Positions 52,461 through 62,786 of a stretch of 64,000 nucleotides of DNA are shown here, one piece after another. Location: positions 1 through 64,000 of the forward strand of contig JAGYLB010000115.1 of assembly GCA_018401055.1 (NCBI GenBank). Direction: 5' to 3'. The notes under the pieces were generated by a model, which was not told the origin of the DNA, did not search any database, and was given only the letters and a program-made list of their open reading frames with translations. The translations under genes and the position numbers were made by a program. Positions within the stretch are counted from its first letter, which is position 1, and each line of letters begins with the position of its first letter. The DNA is from Roseicyclus sp. GTDB taxonomy: Bacteria; Pseudomonadota; Alphaproteobacteria; Rhodobacterales; Rhodobacteraceae.

Positions 52461-52667
52461 TCAGAGAAGCCCTTCGCGCTGCAATTTCTTGCGCGCCAGC
52501 TTGCGGGCGCGGCGGATGCCTTCCGCCTTTTCGCGCGCTTTCTTCTCCGAGGGCTTTTCGTAATGTTGCTTGAGCTTCATTTCACGGAAAACCCCTTCGC
52601 GCTGAAGTTTTTTCTTCAGGGCACGGAGCGCTTGATCGACATTGTTGTCGCGAACACTGACCTGCAT
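52461..52667 (-). CDS. rpsU: 30S ribosomal protein S21
   Basis: A 68-residue basic protein beginning [20 protein letters not shown] with a C-terminal [14 protein letters not shown], the standard S21 pattern, which helps base pairing between mRNA and the 3' end of 16S rRNA. The frame is intact. GGAAGGTGG lies upstream at a usable distance, and a good promoter precedes it. Confidence 0.97.
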   Translation of the reverse strand: MQVSVRDNNVDQALRALKKKLQREGVFREMKLKQHYEKPSEKKAREKAEGIRRARKLARKKLQREGLL

Positions 52668-52720
52668 TCTGGTGTCACCACCTTCCTAAGTTAGAGTTGC
52701 GTTTGAAAGCAGGAAGTGGC

Positions 52721-52749
52721 CGTATAGCAAAGGCCCCCTATCTTGTCTA
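52721..52749 (-). promoter_or_regulatory. rpsU promoter
   Basis: TAGACA and TATACG with a 17-base spacer on the minus strand, about 54 bases before the rpsU ATG. One mismatch in each hexamer plus correct spacing. Confidence 0.5.
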
Positions 52750-52784
52750 CTGTCTGAGAAAACCGGGAACCATGGGGGTCCGCG

Positions 52785-53493
52785 ATGACCGACGGTCTTG
52801 AAAACACCACCGAAACCGCAGCCGATCCCAAGGCCCGGCTGATCGAGGCGGCCTTGATGCATGTGCCCTTCGACGGCTGGTCGGAGGCCAGTTTCCGCGC
52901 AGCCAGCGTGGATGCCGGATTGACCGCCGCCGAGGCGCGGGCATTGTTTCGCGCGGGGCGGTGGACCTGGCGCTGGCCTTTCACGCGCAGGGCGATGCGG
53001 CGATGGTCGCGGCGCTGAAGGCGTCGGACCTGTCGGCGCTGCGCTACAGTGATCGGGTTGGCCATGCGATCCGCACAAGGCTGGATCTGGTCGAGAACGA
53101 CAAGGAAGCTGTGCGGCGCGGCCTGACGCTGTTCGCGCTGCCGATCCATGCCGCCGATGGGGCGCGTGCATTGTGGCAGACGGCAGACGCGATCTGGACC
53201 GCGCTGGGCGATACTTCGGATGATCTGAACTGGTATACCAAGCGCGCGACGCTGTCGGGGGTCTATTCCTCGACCGTGCTCTATTGGTTGGGCGATCAAT
53301 CCATGGACCATGCCGCGACCTGGGCCTTTCTGGAGCGGCGGATCGATGATGTGATGCGGATCGAACGGGCGAAAAAGGCCGTGCGCGAGAACCGATTGCT
53401 CAAGCCCCTGATGGCAGGGCCTGAATGGCTGGCGAGCAAGATAAAGGCACCGGGGCTGCACCCGCCAACCTTCCGGGCCGCTGGCGTTTGTAG
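52785..53493 (+). CDS. COQ9-family protein (frameshifted)
   Basis: COQ9 is a lipid-binding, TetR-fold protein that supports ubiquinone synthesis. The protein, about 236 residues, has an N-terminal helix-turn-helix-like part (LIEAALMHVPFDGWSEAS), and after a break near 52960 the diagnostic COQ9 block DDLNWYTKRATLSGVYSST near residue 150, then LDRR-type DHAATWAFLERRIDDVMR. A second break near 53455 restores PGRWRL and the stop at 53491-53493. It is divergent from rpsU, as in many Rhodobacterales. Confidence 0.88.
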
Positions 53494-53570
53494 GGCGCGG
53501 CATAACCGCCCTTGCCCCTCGGCCGCCTGTCCGTCAAGCCTTGGGCAAGATGGACCGGACGGAGGCCCCC

Positions 53571-54550
53571 ATGTCTGAGACAATGCGCGCGATCGAGATC
53601 ACCAAACCCGGTGGCCCCGAGGTTTTGCAAGCAACGACGCGGCCCGTGCCGGTGCCCGGCTCAGGGCAAATCCTGATCGCGGTCGATCATGCCGGCGTGA
53701 ACCGACCCGATGCGCTGCAACGCGCGGGCAGCTATGCCCCCCCGCCCGGCGCCTCCGATCTGCCGGGGTTGGAGGCTGCGGGATCGTGGCCGCCGTGGGG
53801 CCGGATGTGACGCGCTGGAAGGTGGGCGAGGCGGTCTGTGCGCTATTGCCCGGCGGCGGCTATGCCGAATTTGCGCTGACGCATCAAGATCATGCGCTGC
53901 CGGTGCCCGCCGACCTGTCGATGGCGCAGGCGGCGGCGCTGTGCGAGACGTTCTTCACCGTCTGGTCAAATGTCTTTGTCCGTGGCCGGCTCAAGGCGGG
54001 CGAGCGGTTCCTGGTGCATGGTGGATCGTCGGGTATCGGGACGACGGCGATCCAGCTGGCGCATGTCATGGGCGCGCGCGTGTTCACCACCGCCGGATCG
54101 GCCGAGAAATGTGCCGCTTGCGAGCAGCTTGGGGCGGAGCGCGCGATAAACTACCGCGAGGCGGATTTCGTCGACGTGCTGCGCGCCGAAGGCGGGGCTG
54201 ATCTGATCCTCGACATGGTGGGCGGGTCCTACCTGCCGCGCAATGTGCAGGCGCTGGCCAATGACGGGCGCTTGGTGCAAATCGCTTTTTTGGAAGGGCC
54301 GAAGGTGGAGTTGAACTTCGCGCAGGTGATGATGCGGCGGCTGACGATCACGGGCTCGACGCTGCGCCCGCAATCGGATGCGGCCAAGGCCGATATCGCG
54401 GCCGATCTGGCGGCCAATGTCTGGCCGCTGATCACGGCGGGGCGCATCGCACCCGTGATGGATCAGGTGTTCGCGCTGGAGGAGGCGGCTGCGGCTCATG
54501 CCCGGATGGAAAGCAGCGCCCATATCGGGAAGATTGTGCTGAAGGTGTGA
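53571..54550 (+). CDS. NAD(P)H-quinone oxidoreductase, zinc-independent MDR family (frameshifted)
   Basis: A medium-chain dehydrogenase/reductase of the QOR/PIG3 type, about 326 residues. It has MRAIEITKPGGPEVL at the N-terminus, DHAGVNRPDALQRAG near residue 45, the NADPH-binding FLVHGGSSGIGTTAIQLA near residue 145 and HARMESSAHIGKIVLKV at the end. No zinc ligands are visible. A break near 53790 splits it. PIG3-like enzymes reduce quinones such as o-quinones; the actual substrate is unknown. Confidence 0.83.
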
Positions 54551-54600
54551 GTGCTGCGGAAAACGCGTGTTTTCCCACGTGTTTTGTTGCAGCAATACGC

Positions 54601-55212
54601 CTAGCTGTCGCCGAAGGCCCGCCAGCCAGCCGCAAAGCGCGTGATCCCCGTGATCGTCGCCGCTGCCGCAAAGACCAGCGCAAGCACCGGGAACCACGCC
54701 GGAAACAGGCAAAAGGCGGCAAAGACCGCGATGGTTTCGGCCCCTTCGGTCAATCCGCCGAGGTAGTAGATGCCCTTGCTGGGATAGGCCGCCGCTGTCA
54801 TGCCGCGCCGGGCCGCGACGCTGGCGAAAGCCAAAAAGGACGTGCCCGAGATCACGAAACTGGCGATCAGAACCGCACCGGGCAGCGCGTTGGCGGCAGG
54901 GTCGGCCAGCACGAAGCCCAGCGGAAAGGCCGCGTAGAAGACGAAATCGAGCGCGATATCGAGAAACGCCCCCCGGTCGGTCGGGCCGGTCACGCGCGCC
55001 ACGGCCCCGTCGAGACCATCCGCGAGCCGGTTCAGCAGCAGCCCCGCCAACGCGATCCAGTACAGCTCCAGCGCCGCCGCCCCCGCCGCCGCAAGACCCA
55101 CCAGACAGCCCGCGATGGTCAGGTGATCGGCGCGCAGGCCGCGCGCCGCCAGCCAGACGCCCGGGGGTGTCAGCAGGCGGCGTTGCAGCGGCAAGATGGC
55201 GGCGTCGATCAT
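54601..55212 (-). CDS. CDP-alcohol phosphatidyltransferase family protein
   Basis: An intact 203-residue integral membrane enzyme with about six helices and the CDP-OH-P signature beginning DGLDGAVARVTG and ending RGAFLDIALD (near residues 64-87), where the Asp residues bind metal and the CDP-lipid. Such enzymes transfer a phosphatidyl group from CDP-diacylglycerol to an alcohol. The alcohol cannot be told. It lies upstream of nothing obvious in phospholipid synthesis; the quinone oxidoreductase gene converges on it. Confidence 0.85.
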   Translation of the reverse strand: MIDAAILPLQRRLLTPPGVWLAARGLRADHLTIAGCLVGLAAAGAAALELYWIALAGLLLNRLADGLDGAVARVTGPTDRGAFLDIALDFVFYAAFPLGFVLADPAANALPGAVLIASFVISGTSFLAFASVAARRGMTAAAYPSKGIYYLGGLTEGAETIAVFAAFCLFPAWFPVLALVFAAAATITGITRFAAGWRAFGDS

Positions 55213-55269
55213 GGCGCAGGTTTGCCGGGACGGCGCGCCCCGGTCAATCGCGCGCCGGTCACGCCTGCG

Positions 55270-55974
55270 TCACCGCTCAAGATCAACTATCAACCCGGGC
55301 AGACCGCCCAGATCGGCGATCTCGTGGAACCGGGCGTGCCCTTCGGGCGCTTCTGCATGTTCCAGTTCCCAGGTCAGGCCGTGAGGCACGAAGACGCCCC
55401 AGGCCCCGGCCTCCAGCGCCGGGCGCACGTCGGATTTCATCGAATTACCCACCATCATCGCGCGACCCGCGCCATCGCCATGGCGGGCAAAGGCGCGGTC
55501 ATAGGTGGCGGGCGTCTTGTTCGACACGATCTCGACGGCGTGAAACATCTCGCCCAGCCCGGATTGCGCCAGCTTGCGTTCCTGATCCAAGAGATCGCCC
55601 TTGGTGATCAGCACCAGCCGGTAGCGCCCGGCGAGCCGCTCGACCACTTCGCCCGCATGCGGCAACAGCTCGATCGGGTGGGACAGCATCTCTTGGCCCG
55701 TAGCCAGGATTTCGCCGATCACCGGGGCGGGCACGCGGCCTTCGGTCACTTCGATCGCGGTCTCGATCATCGACAGCATGAAGCCCTTGATCCCGAATCC
55801 GTAATGGCCAAGGTTGCGCCGTTCGGCGGCCAGAAGGCGCTCGTGCAGGTGGTCGCGCTCGGCATGGTCGGCCAAAAGCTCGGCGAAGCGGTCTTGGGTC
55901 AGGCGAAAGAAGGTCTCGTTTTGCCACAGCGTGTCGTCGGCATCGAAGCCGATGGTGGTCAGCGCGCCGGTCAT
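55270..55974 (-). CDS. HAD-family hydrolase
   Basis: A 234-residue haloacid-dehalogenase-superfamily phosphatase: motif I GFDADDTLW with the nucleophile and acid Asp, motif II Thr in LVLITKGD, the Lys in SNKTPATYDRAF and motif IV VGNSMKSDVRPAL. The substrate is unknown. The ATG at 55974 is chosen over 55980 because the GAGGGG site is then about 7 bases away. Divergent from clpS. Confidence 0.8.
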   Translation of the reverse strand: MTGALTTIGFDADDTLWQNETFFRLTQDRFAELLADHAERDHLHERLLAAERRNLGHYGFGIKGFMLSMIETAIEVTEGRVPAPVIGEILATGQEMLSHPIELLPHAGEVVERLAGRYRLVLITKGDLLDQERKLAQSGLGEMFHAVEIVSNKTPATYDRAFARHGDGAGRAMMVGNSMKSDVRPALEAGAWGVFVPHGLTWELEHAEAPEGHARFHEIADLGGLPGLIVDLER

Positions 55975-56065
55975 TGGCATACCCCTCTTTTCTGCAGGCC
56001 CCGTTGTCTTATATACTCGCATCTAGCATGGGACAGCAGGCACAGGCTTGCCGAGTGGAGACGCG

Positions 56066-56410
56066 ATGCAGATCGACACCTGGCAGATGATGGCGGACAA
56101 GCCGAAGACCGACGGCGAGGCCGACCTCATCACCAAGACAAAACCGAAGACGCAGCGCCCGCCGATGTACAAGGTGCTGCTTCTGAACGACGATTATACG
56201 CCGATGGAATTCGTCGTGCACGTTCTGGAACGGTTCTTCGGCGTGTCCCATTCGCAGGCCGTGGAAATCATGCTGACCGTCCACAAAAAAGGCGTTGCCG
56301 TGGTCGGCGTCTTTTCCTACGAGATCGCGGAAACCAAGGTGGCGCAGGTGATGGATTTCGCCCGGCGCAACCAGCACCCGCTGCAATGCACGATGGAGAA
56401 AGAGGACTGA
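56066..56410 (+). CDS. clpS: ClpS, ATP-dependent Clp protease adaptor
   Basis: ClpS delivers N-degron substrates to ClpAP. The core [29 protein letters not shown] and [20 protein letters not shown] is the complete family signature with the N-degron pocket Asp-Asp near residue 46. The ATG at 56066 has TGGAG upstream; starts at 56084 or 56087 (MADKPKT) match shorter homologues and are also possible. Frame intact. Confidence 0.93.
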   Translation: MQIDTWQMMADKPKTDGEADLITKTKPKTQRPPMYKVLLLNDDYTPMEFVVHVLERFFGVSHSQAVEIMLTVHKKGVAVVGVFSYEIAETKVAQVMDFARRNQHPLQCTMEKED

Positions 56411-56428
56411 CCGGTCCTCAACACCCCC

Positions 56429-57421
56429 ATGACCCCTGACAGATGGACCCTTGCGCTGGAGGCGGGCGAGCTTTCCCTGCCCCAAGGCCCGGTATTGGCG
56501 CTGCGCGCGCAAGGCGATGGCGATTACGCAAGCCTTGGCGATGTAACCTGCGTGCAGGGCTTCGCGCCCGACCATGACCGGCTGGCCGCGCGGGGGCTGA
56601 CCGTGTCGCCCGAGATGCCGGAGGATCAAGTGTTTTCGGCGGCCTTGGTGCAGATCGTCAAGGCGCGCGCGGGTACGATGGCCAGCATCGCCGAGGCGCT
56701 GCTGGTGCTCAGGCCCGGTGGCCTGTTGATGGTCGACGGCCAGAAGGAAGAGGGGATCGAGGCGATTCTCAAGCTGCTGCGCGCGGTCTTTGCCATCGAC
56801 GGCGTGATGTCCAAGGCGCATGGCAAGCTGATCTGGCTGACCCGGCCCGAGGTTCTGCCCGAGGCGGTGATGGGCTGGATGCCCGAGCCCGTCGAGACCG
56901 AGGAAGGGTATGTGACCGTGCCGGGCGGATTTTCGGCCGAGGGGCCGGATCGGGGCTCGGAACTGCTGGTGGCGCTGGTGCCTCAGCTGACGGGCCGGGT
57001 GGCCGATCTGGGGGCAGGCTGGGGCTATGTCGCGGGCGAGATCTTGTCGGAACAAGACGGGATCGAAAGCCTTGATCTGATCGAGGCCGATCACGCCATG
57101 CTGGAGGCCGCAGCCGCCAATATCGACGATCCGCGCGCGCGGTTTCACTGGGCCGATGTGACCCGCTTTGCGCCGGATGCGAAATACGACGCCATCGTCT
57201 CGAACCCGCCGTTCCACCATGGCCGCCGCGCCGATCCGGCGCTGGGCCGTGCCTTCATTGCGGCGGCGTCGCGGATGCTGGCGCCAAAGGGTCGGTTTTT
57301 CATGGTGGCAAACCGCCATCTGCCCTATGAAGACGCCTTGAAGGCCGGGTTCGGAACCGGCCGGCTTCTGGGCGAGCTTGAAGGCTACAAGATCTACGAG
57401 GCGGCCAAGCCCAAGCGCTAG
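56429..57421 (+). CDS. RsmC-like class I SAM methyltransferase
   Basis: An intact 330-residue two-domain methyltransferase. The N-terminal half resembles the degenerate methyltransferase domain of RsmC (LRPGGLLMVDGQKEEG). The C-terminal half has the SAM motif VADLGAGWGYVAGEIL near residue 191 and the catalytic SNPPFHHG near residue 254, the NPPF signature of N2-guanine or N6-adenine RNA methylases. It probably methylates 16S rRNA G1207 or a related base. It starts 18 bases after clpS. Confidence 0.83.
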   Translation: MTPDRWTLALEAGELSLPQGPVLALRAQGDGDYASLGDVTCVQGFAPDHDRLAARGLTVSPEMPEDQVFSAALVQIVKARAGTMASIAEALLVLRPGGLLMVDGQKEEGIEAILKLLRAVFAIDGVMSKAHGKLIWLTRPEVLPEAVMGWMPEPVETEEGYVTVPGGFSAEGPDRGSELLVALVPQLTGRVADLGAGWGYVAGEILSEQDGIESLDLIEADHAMLEAAAANIDDPRARFHWADVTRFAPDAKYDAIVSNPPFHHGRRADPALGRAFIAAASRMLAPKGRFFMVANRHLPYEDALKAGFGTGRLLGELEGYKIYEAAKPKR

Positions 57422-57452
57422 GCCCCCTGTTTCCAGGGACCAGATCCAGCAC

Positions 57453-58265
57453 ATGACACTTTCCATTCAAGGCAAGACCGCCATCGTGACCGGGGCCGCC
57501 AACGGCATCGGTCTGGCCATCGCGCGGCATTTCATCGACCGGGGCGCGAATGTGATGTTCGCCGACCGTGACAAGGTGCGGCTCGCCGATGAATGCGGCG
57601 ACATCGAGGATGACAAGGGGCAGGTGCGCTATTTCGCGGGCGACCTGCGCGAAAAGCTGACCATCGAAAATCTGGTCTCGGCCACGGTCGATGCCTTTGA
57701 CGGAATCGACATTCTGGTGAACGCCAGCCGTCAGGTGCTGCGCACAGATGCGCTGGACCCGTCGGACAATAGTGTAGCGACGCTGCTGGACCAGAACATG
57801 ATGACCGCCCTGCGGCTGAGCCAGGCGGTGGCGCGGCGGATGATCGCGCGGGCCGAGGAGCAGGAGCGCCCGGCCGAGGGGTCCATCGGGTCGATCATCA
57901 ACATCTCGTCCATCGCGGCGCGGCGCACGCATCCCGACCTGATGGCCTATTCCATCGCGGCCGCCGCACTGGATCAGGCGACGCGCTCGCTGGCGCTGGC
58001 GCTGGCGCCGCACCGCATCCGGGTCAATGGCGTGGCCTTTGGCTCGGCGGATGTCGGCGAGCCTCGGCGCGCCTCGGCCGAGACGGAGGGGCTGCGCGAG
58101 GATATCCGCCATTGCACGCCGATGGGCCGCATCGCCTCCGCGCGTGAGGTGACGGGGGCGGTGCAGTTCCTGGCCTCGGAAGGGTCGGGGTTCGTGACCG
58201 GCGAGGTGATCACGGTGGATGGGGGGCGGACGTTGTTGGACAATGTGGCGGTGGCGGCGCATTGA
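57453..58265 (+). CDS. SDR-family protein with degenerate active site
   Basis: A 270-residue SDR fold protein with an intact cofactor loop TGAANGIGLA, IINISSIAAR with the catalytic-type Ser, and VTVDGG-like VITVDGGRTLLD. The usual NNAG is NASR, and the catalytic YxxxK reads YSIAA, so the proton-relay Lys is missing. The frame is intact across this region, so the change is probably real. It may bind NAD(P)(H) without acting as a standard dehydrogenase. It starts 31 bases after the RsmC-like gene. Confidence 0.75.
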   Translation: MTLSIQGKTAIVTGAANGIGLAIARHFIDRGANVMFADRDKVRLADECGDIEDDKGQVRYFAGDLREKLTIENLVSATVDAFDGIDILVNASRQVLRTDALDPSDNSVATLLDQNMMTALRLSQAVARRMIARAEEQERPAEGSIGSIINISSIAARRTHPDLMAYSIAAAALDQATRSLALALAPHRIRVNGVAFGSADVGEPRRASAETEGLREDIRHCTPMGRIASAREVTGAVQFLASEGSGFVTGEVITVDGGRTLLDNVAVAAH

Positions 58266-58281
58266 GGGGGCGCCATTGGCT

Positions 58282-59022
58282 CTATCTATTTAAGGGACTT
58301 TGGTAATTGGCGCTGTCCACTGGCATGGAAGGGCGCGCAAAAAATCCTTGCTTTTCGTCCATTAGAATCCATTCACTGAATGCTTCAACCTCAGAGTTAT
58401 CCAGCAACCGATAAGAGAAGCGAATGCGAAGCCGCGTTTTCCAATTGGTGGCGGGTAAGGCTGGTTGGATGCTTATAAAGCGGCGAAAATCAACGCCCGG
58501 AGGCAATATTGAAATGCGGTAATCTGGCGTAAGTCTCTCTAAGGGCCTTGCTGCAAAAGGGTATGGTTCGGTGTACGCATGTATTTCAGTTTTCACGTCA
58601 CTGGCAGGGCTGACTCCGAAATTATGGAATGTAACTTCAAAATCAACGCTTCCGTTGTTTTGGTTTTTTTCGACGAGTACTGACTTTACCAGAAGCCATG
58701 CGCGGGTTTGCGCTACGCCAATCTTCTTTGTCTCGCTGAGAGTTTCTTCAGTGACTTTGAGTGTCCCGGCAACAAGAAACACAGCGATTGAACTAATCAG
58801 AACGGATAAAATAGATGAAATCGATACCAGCCAATCAGTTGTGCTGTTCGACTCGCTAATTGGCATCGCCGAAACAGTAACTAGCAGCGCGGCGCAAGTA
58901 CAAGAGCCGACAACTAGTCCTAAAGCAAAGCCGTTTCGCCAGAAATTATCCTGCACTTCTGCCAACCCTTGGATGTACGCGGCGAGAGTAGCCAAGGACG
59001 CTAGCTTTTGCATAGCCTGCAT
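58282..59022 (-). CDS. AT-richer orphan membrane protein
   Basis: I do not recognise this 246-residue protein. It has two transmembrane helices (about residues 26-48 and 60-82), a short coiled region (VTEETLSETKKIGVAQT) and a C-terminal soluble domain with beta-rich composition (VDFEVTFHNFGVSPASDVKTE). Base composition and codon use are visibly AT-richer than its neighbours (many TTT, AAA, ATT codons), so it was probably acquired. The upstream gene's terminator at 59055 separates it from trcR. Start at 59022 (MQAMQKL) is tentative; 59013 is possible. Confidence 0.6.
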   Translation of the reverse strand: MQAMQKLASLATLAAYIQGLAEVQDNFWRNGFALGLVVGSCTCAALLVTVSAMPISESNSTTDWLVSISSILSVLISSIAVFLVAGTLKVTEETLSETKKIGVAQTRAWLLVKSVLVEKNQNNGSVDFEVTFHNFGVSPASDVKTEIHAYTEPYPFAARPLERLTPDYRISILPPGVDFRRFISIQPALPATNWKTRLRIRFSYRLLDNSEVEAFSEWILMDEKQGFFARPSMPVDSANYQSPLNR

Positions 59023-59049
59023 TTTTTGTCTCACTTTCCCCCCCCAACG

Positions 59050-59076
59050 AAAAACCCCGGATCTTCCGATCCGGGG
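59050..59076 (-). terminator. Rho-independent terminator of trcR
   Basis: Perfect 9-bp stem CCCCGGATC/GATCCGGGG with a four-base loop. On the minus strand it is followed by five T residues, ending the trcR transcript before the orphan gene. Confidence 0.88.
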
Positions 59077-59105
59077 CCTCTCCGATCCTCGTCGAACCCC
59101 GCGCC

Positions 59106-59879
59106 TCAGGCGGCGGCGGCCCCTGTCGTCCTCGTCATCCTCGTCGTCGTAATCCCCCGCCAAGCAGGCAGGTTGAACAGGCTTTCGGCGTCGTAGCGGC
59201 GCGCGGGCTTGTCCTCGTCTTCGCTGAGGCTGAAGGTCTCCAGCCCCGAGATCGAGGACGGGATGCGCGCCTCGGGGTCCATCGCAAGGCTCGTCTCGGT
59301 CGAGACCAGCTTCATCCGCTCGTCATCGGTCATCACGCCACCCTCGCGGGCCTTTTTGGCGTTGGCCTTTTGCACGGCGGCATCAAGTTCGGATTGTTTG
59401 CACAGCCCCAGCGCCACCGGGTCGATCGGCGTGATGCTGTTGATGTTCCAATGCGTGCGCTCGCGGATGGTCTGGATCGTGGGCTTGGTGGTGCCCACCA
59501 GCGCCGAGATCTGGCCGTCGCTCAGTTCCGGGTGGAACTTGACCAGCCACAGGATGGAGGCCGGGCGGTCCTGCCGTTTGGACAGGGGCGTGTAGCGCGG
59601 GCCGCGGCGCTTTTCCTCGCCCACGGCGGCGGCGTTGAATTTCAGCTTGAGGACATGGGCGGGGTTTCCCTCGGCCTTCTTGATCTCGTCCTCGGTCAGC
59701 TGGTTGTTGACCACCGGGTCGAAGCCCTTGACGCCTTGGGCCACGTCGCCATCGGCGATGCCCTGAACCTCAAGCTCGTGCAGGCCGCAGAAATCGCCGA
59801 TCTGTTTGAAGCTGAGCGTGGTGTTGTCCACCAGCCAGACGGCGGTGGCCTTGGCCATGATCGGTTTGTTCATCGTCAT
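59106..59879 (-). CDS. trcR: TrcR (DUF1013) cell-cycle transcriptional regulator (C-terminal frameshift)
   Basis: TrcR/DUF1013 proteins are alphaproteobacterial DNA-binding regulators linked to the cell cycle. The protein, about 255 residues, has KATAVWLVDNTTLSFKQIG at the N-terminus, EEKRRGPRYTPLSKRQDRPA and WLVKFHPELSDGQISALVGT with a helix-turn-helix-like segment, then CKQSELDAAVQKAN. In another frame the tail is strongly acidic (GDYDDEDDEDD), so a base error near 59165 probably hides the real C-terminus. The start is the ATG at 59873 or 59879. Confidence 0.82.
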   Translation of the reverse strand: MTMNKPIMAKATAVWLVDNTTLSFKQIGDFCGLHELEVQGIADGDVAQGVKGFDPVVNNQLTEDEIKKAEGNPAHVLKLKFNAAAVGEEKRRGPRYTPLSKRQDRPASILWLVKFHPELSDGQISALVGTTKPTIQTIRERTHWNINSITPIDPVALGLCKQSELDAAVQKANAKKAREGGVMTDDERMKLVSTETSLAMDPEARIPSSISGLETFSLSEDEDKPARRYDAESLFNLPAWRGITTTRMTRTTGAAAA

Positions 59880-60003
59880 CCGTCCTTCAGATACGCCTCA
59901 TCCCCTGCCGGTCTGGCCGGCGGCGGAGGGGTCTCCGCCATTTCCTCGATTTCGGGGAAGTCGGTGGGTATATAGGCGCGCAAACGCCCGGAGGGAAGAG
60001 AAA

Positions 60004-60636
60004 ATGAAACGCTGGCTTTTCGCGATGATCTGGCTGGGCAGTGCGGCCTGGGCCGAGGGGGAGCGGGCGGGCGATTTCGACTATTATGTGCTGGCGCTGA
60101 GCTGGACGCCGACATGGTGCGCGCTGGAAGGCGACGACCGCAACTCGCCGCAATGCGATCCGGGGCAGGGCTATGGGTTCACGCTGCACGGGCTTTGGCC
60201 GCAGTATGAGGAGGGCTGGCCAAGCTTCTGCCCGACGAACGCGCGCCCGCCGTCCCGCGGAGAGACGGAGGCGATGGTGGATATCATGGGCTCGTCCGGG
60301 CTGGCGTGGCACCAGTGGCGCAAGCACGGGTCGTGCAGCGGGTTGAGCGCGCAGGAGTATTTCCGCCTGTCGCGGCTGGCTTATGAGGCGGTGGCGCGCC
60401 CCGAGTTGCTGCGGCGGCTCGACCGGCCCGTGCGCCTGCCCGCAACCGTGATCGAGGAGGCGTTTTTGGAGGAGAACCGAGCGCTGTCGGCCGACATGCT
60501 GACCGTCACCTGCCGCGAGGGCCGCGTGCAGGAAGTGCGGATCTGCTTGACCCGCGATCTGGAGCCGCGCGACTGCGCGCGGGATGTGGCGCGCGATTGC
60601 ACCCTGCAAGACGCGCTTTTCGCGCCGATGCGCTAG
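60004..60636 (+). CDS. Ribonuclease T2 family protein
   Basis: An exported 210-residue RNase. After a signal peptide of about 18 residues come the two catalytic segments: CAS1 GFTLHGLWPQ near residue 60 and CAS2 HQWRKHGSC near residue 103, each with its catalytic His, and paired Cys for disulfides. T2 RNases cut single-stranded RNA without base preference. A GAGGGAAG ribosome site precedes the ATG. The frame is intact. Confidence 0.93.
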   Translation: MKRWLFAMIWLGSAAWAEGERAGDFDYYVLALSWTPTWCALEGDDRNSPQCDPGQGYGFTLHGLWPQYEEGWPSFCPTNARPPSRGETEAMVDIMGSSGLAWHQWRKHGSCSGLSAQEYFRLSRLAYEAVARPELLRRLDRPVRLPATVIEEAFLEENRALSADMLTVTCREGRVQEVRICLTRDLEPRDCARDVARDCTLQDALFAPMR

Positions 60637-60708
60637 GGCGATTGCCCCGCCTGCGCCACCGTGCAAGATCGACAGCGCGCAAAGCGTGATGTGCCCCCGG
60701 ACCCATGG

Positions 60709-61558
<850 letters not shown>

Positions 61559-61980
61559 CGCCCAGCCATAATCGCAATCGATCCGGTCTTCACTTCTAAA
61601 CCTTGCGGTCTGCCGCGAGGGAATCGCTGCTTCCTTGCCGTTTGCGGGCCGCATGCCCTTGGGCGGTTGAAGGGCCCAGTCCGCATGTTTCGAGCCATGA
61701 TCCGGAGTCGTCGCGCCCATCGCTCTTGCAGTCACACCGATTTGGCGGCGCGGTTTTGGGCGGTTTACGAAAACATCCTTACCAAAAATCAAGTAACTTG
61801 ACTGAGCTTCAATCTGCTTGGCTTCCTTGATCTGCGGGGCCGATCCTGCGGAATTTCCAAAGCGCCTACTCCGCAGAACGAGGCGCCCGTGCGGCGTCAG
61901 ATCCATCCGCCGACGCATCACCGGCCAGCCGTTGCGCTGCCCGCCCGCGCCTGGCCCTGACAGGAAGTGGAGACGTCCCA
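61559..61980. other. 422-base intergenic region
   Basis: No gene is supported here on either strand. It is AT-richer in its middle (61740-61830), where TCAAG-TAA-CTTGA forms a perfect 13-base dyad at 61789-61801, a possible operator or promoter region for the downstream amidohydrolase gene. No tRNA, known riboswitch or transposase remnant was seen. Confidence 0.5.
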
Positions 61981-62709
61981 TGATGACCGAATATGGCTGG
62001 GAACCCTATCTCAGCGAAGCGCGATCGCGAGCATGACAAGATGTGGGGCAAGAAGGAGCTGTTCGGCTTCGGCGACAAGCCCGCGCTGGTGCTGATCGAC
62101 ATCTATTACAGCGTCCTGGGCCTTGAGCGGCAGCCGATCTTCGAATCGATGAAGATGTGGCCGTCCTCGACCGGGCTTGAGGGTTGGAAGGCCGTAGACA
62201 AGACCGCCGAATTGCTGGCGGTGGCACGCGCCAACGGCATTCCCGTGGTTCACGTCAAGGGTTTGACCTCGGGCATCAAGCCTTGGGTTCACCGCAAGCG
62301 CGGCCCTTCCAAGCTGTCGGCCGAGATGCAGCAGAAGGGGACCGAGATCGTGGCCGAGGTCGCCCCCATCGCGGGCGAGGTGGTGATCGAGAAAACGGCG
62401 CCCTCGGGCTTTCAGGGCACGCCCCTGCATTTCCACCTCAACAGCCTTGGCGTCGACACGCTGATCATGTGCGGCGAGACGACATCGGGCTGTGTGCGCG
62501 CCTCGGTCGTGGATGCGGCCACGCATCGCTACCGCGTCGGTGTGGTGTCGGAATGCGTCTTCGACCGCACCGAAGCCAGCCACTTCATGAACCTCTACGA
62601 CATGCACCAGAAGTATTCCGATGTCGTGTCGCTCGAGATGGCAAAGGCGTATCTGGCCGAGCAGGGCGCCGATGCTGCGGAACCGCCGCTTCAGCGTAAG
62701 GCCGGGTAG
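61981..62709 (+). CDS. Isochorismatase-family cysteine amidohydrolase (frameshifted near start)
   Basis: A 242-residue cysteine hydrolase of the isochorismatase/nicotinamidase/N-carbamoylsarcosine amidase fold. The catalytic Asp is in PALVLIDIYYS, the Lys in VVIEKTAPSGFQGTPL and the nucleophile Cys in TLIMCGETTSGCVRASV. The true start is probably the ATGATG at 61981 (MMTEYGWEPYL), joined by a one-base correction near 62025; the frame as sequenced starts at 61993. Its neighbours, a ureidoglycine aminohydrolase and an ABC binding protein, suggest an amide or ureide substrate. Confidence 0.8.
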
Positions 62710-62786
62710 GCCATCCCCAAGGGCCGTTCCTGCCCCCGGGGACGGCCCATTTCCCTGATCCAGCCAGTCCACAAGGAGATCACCCC

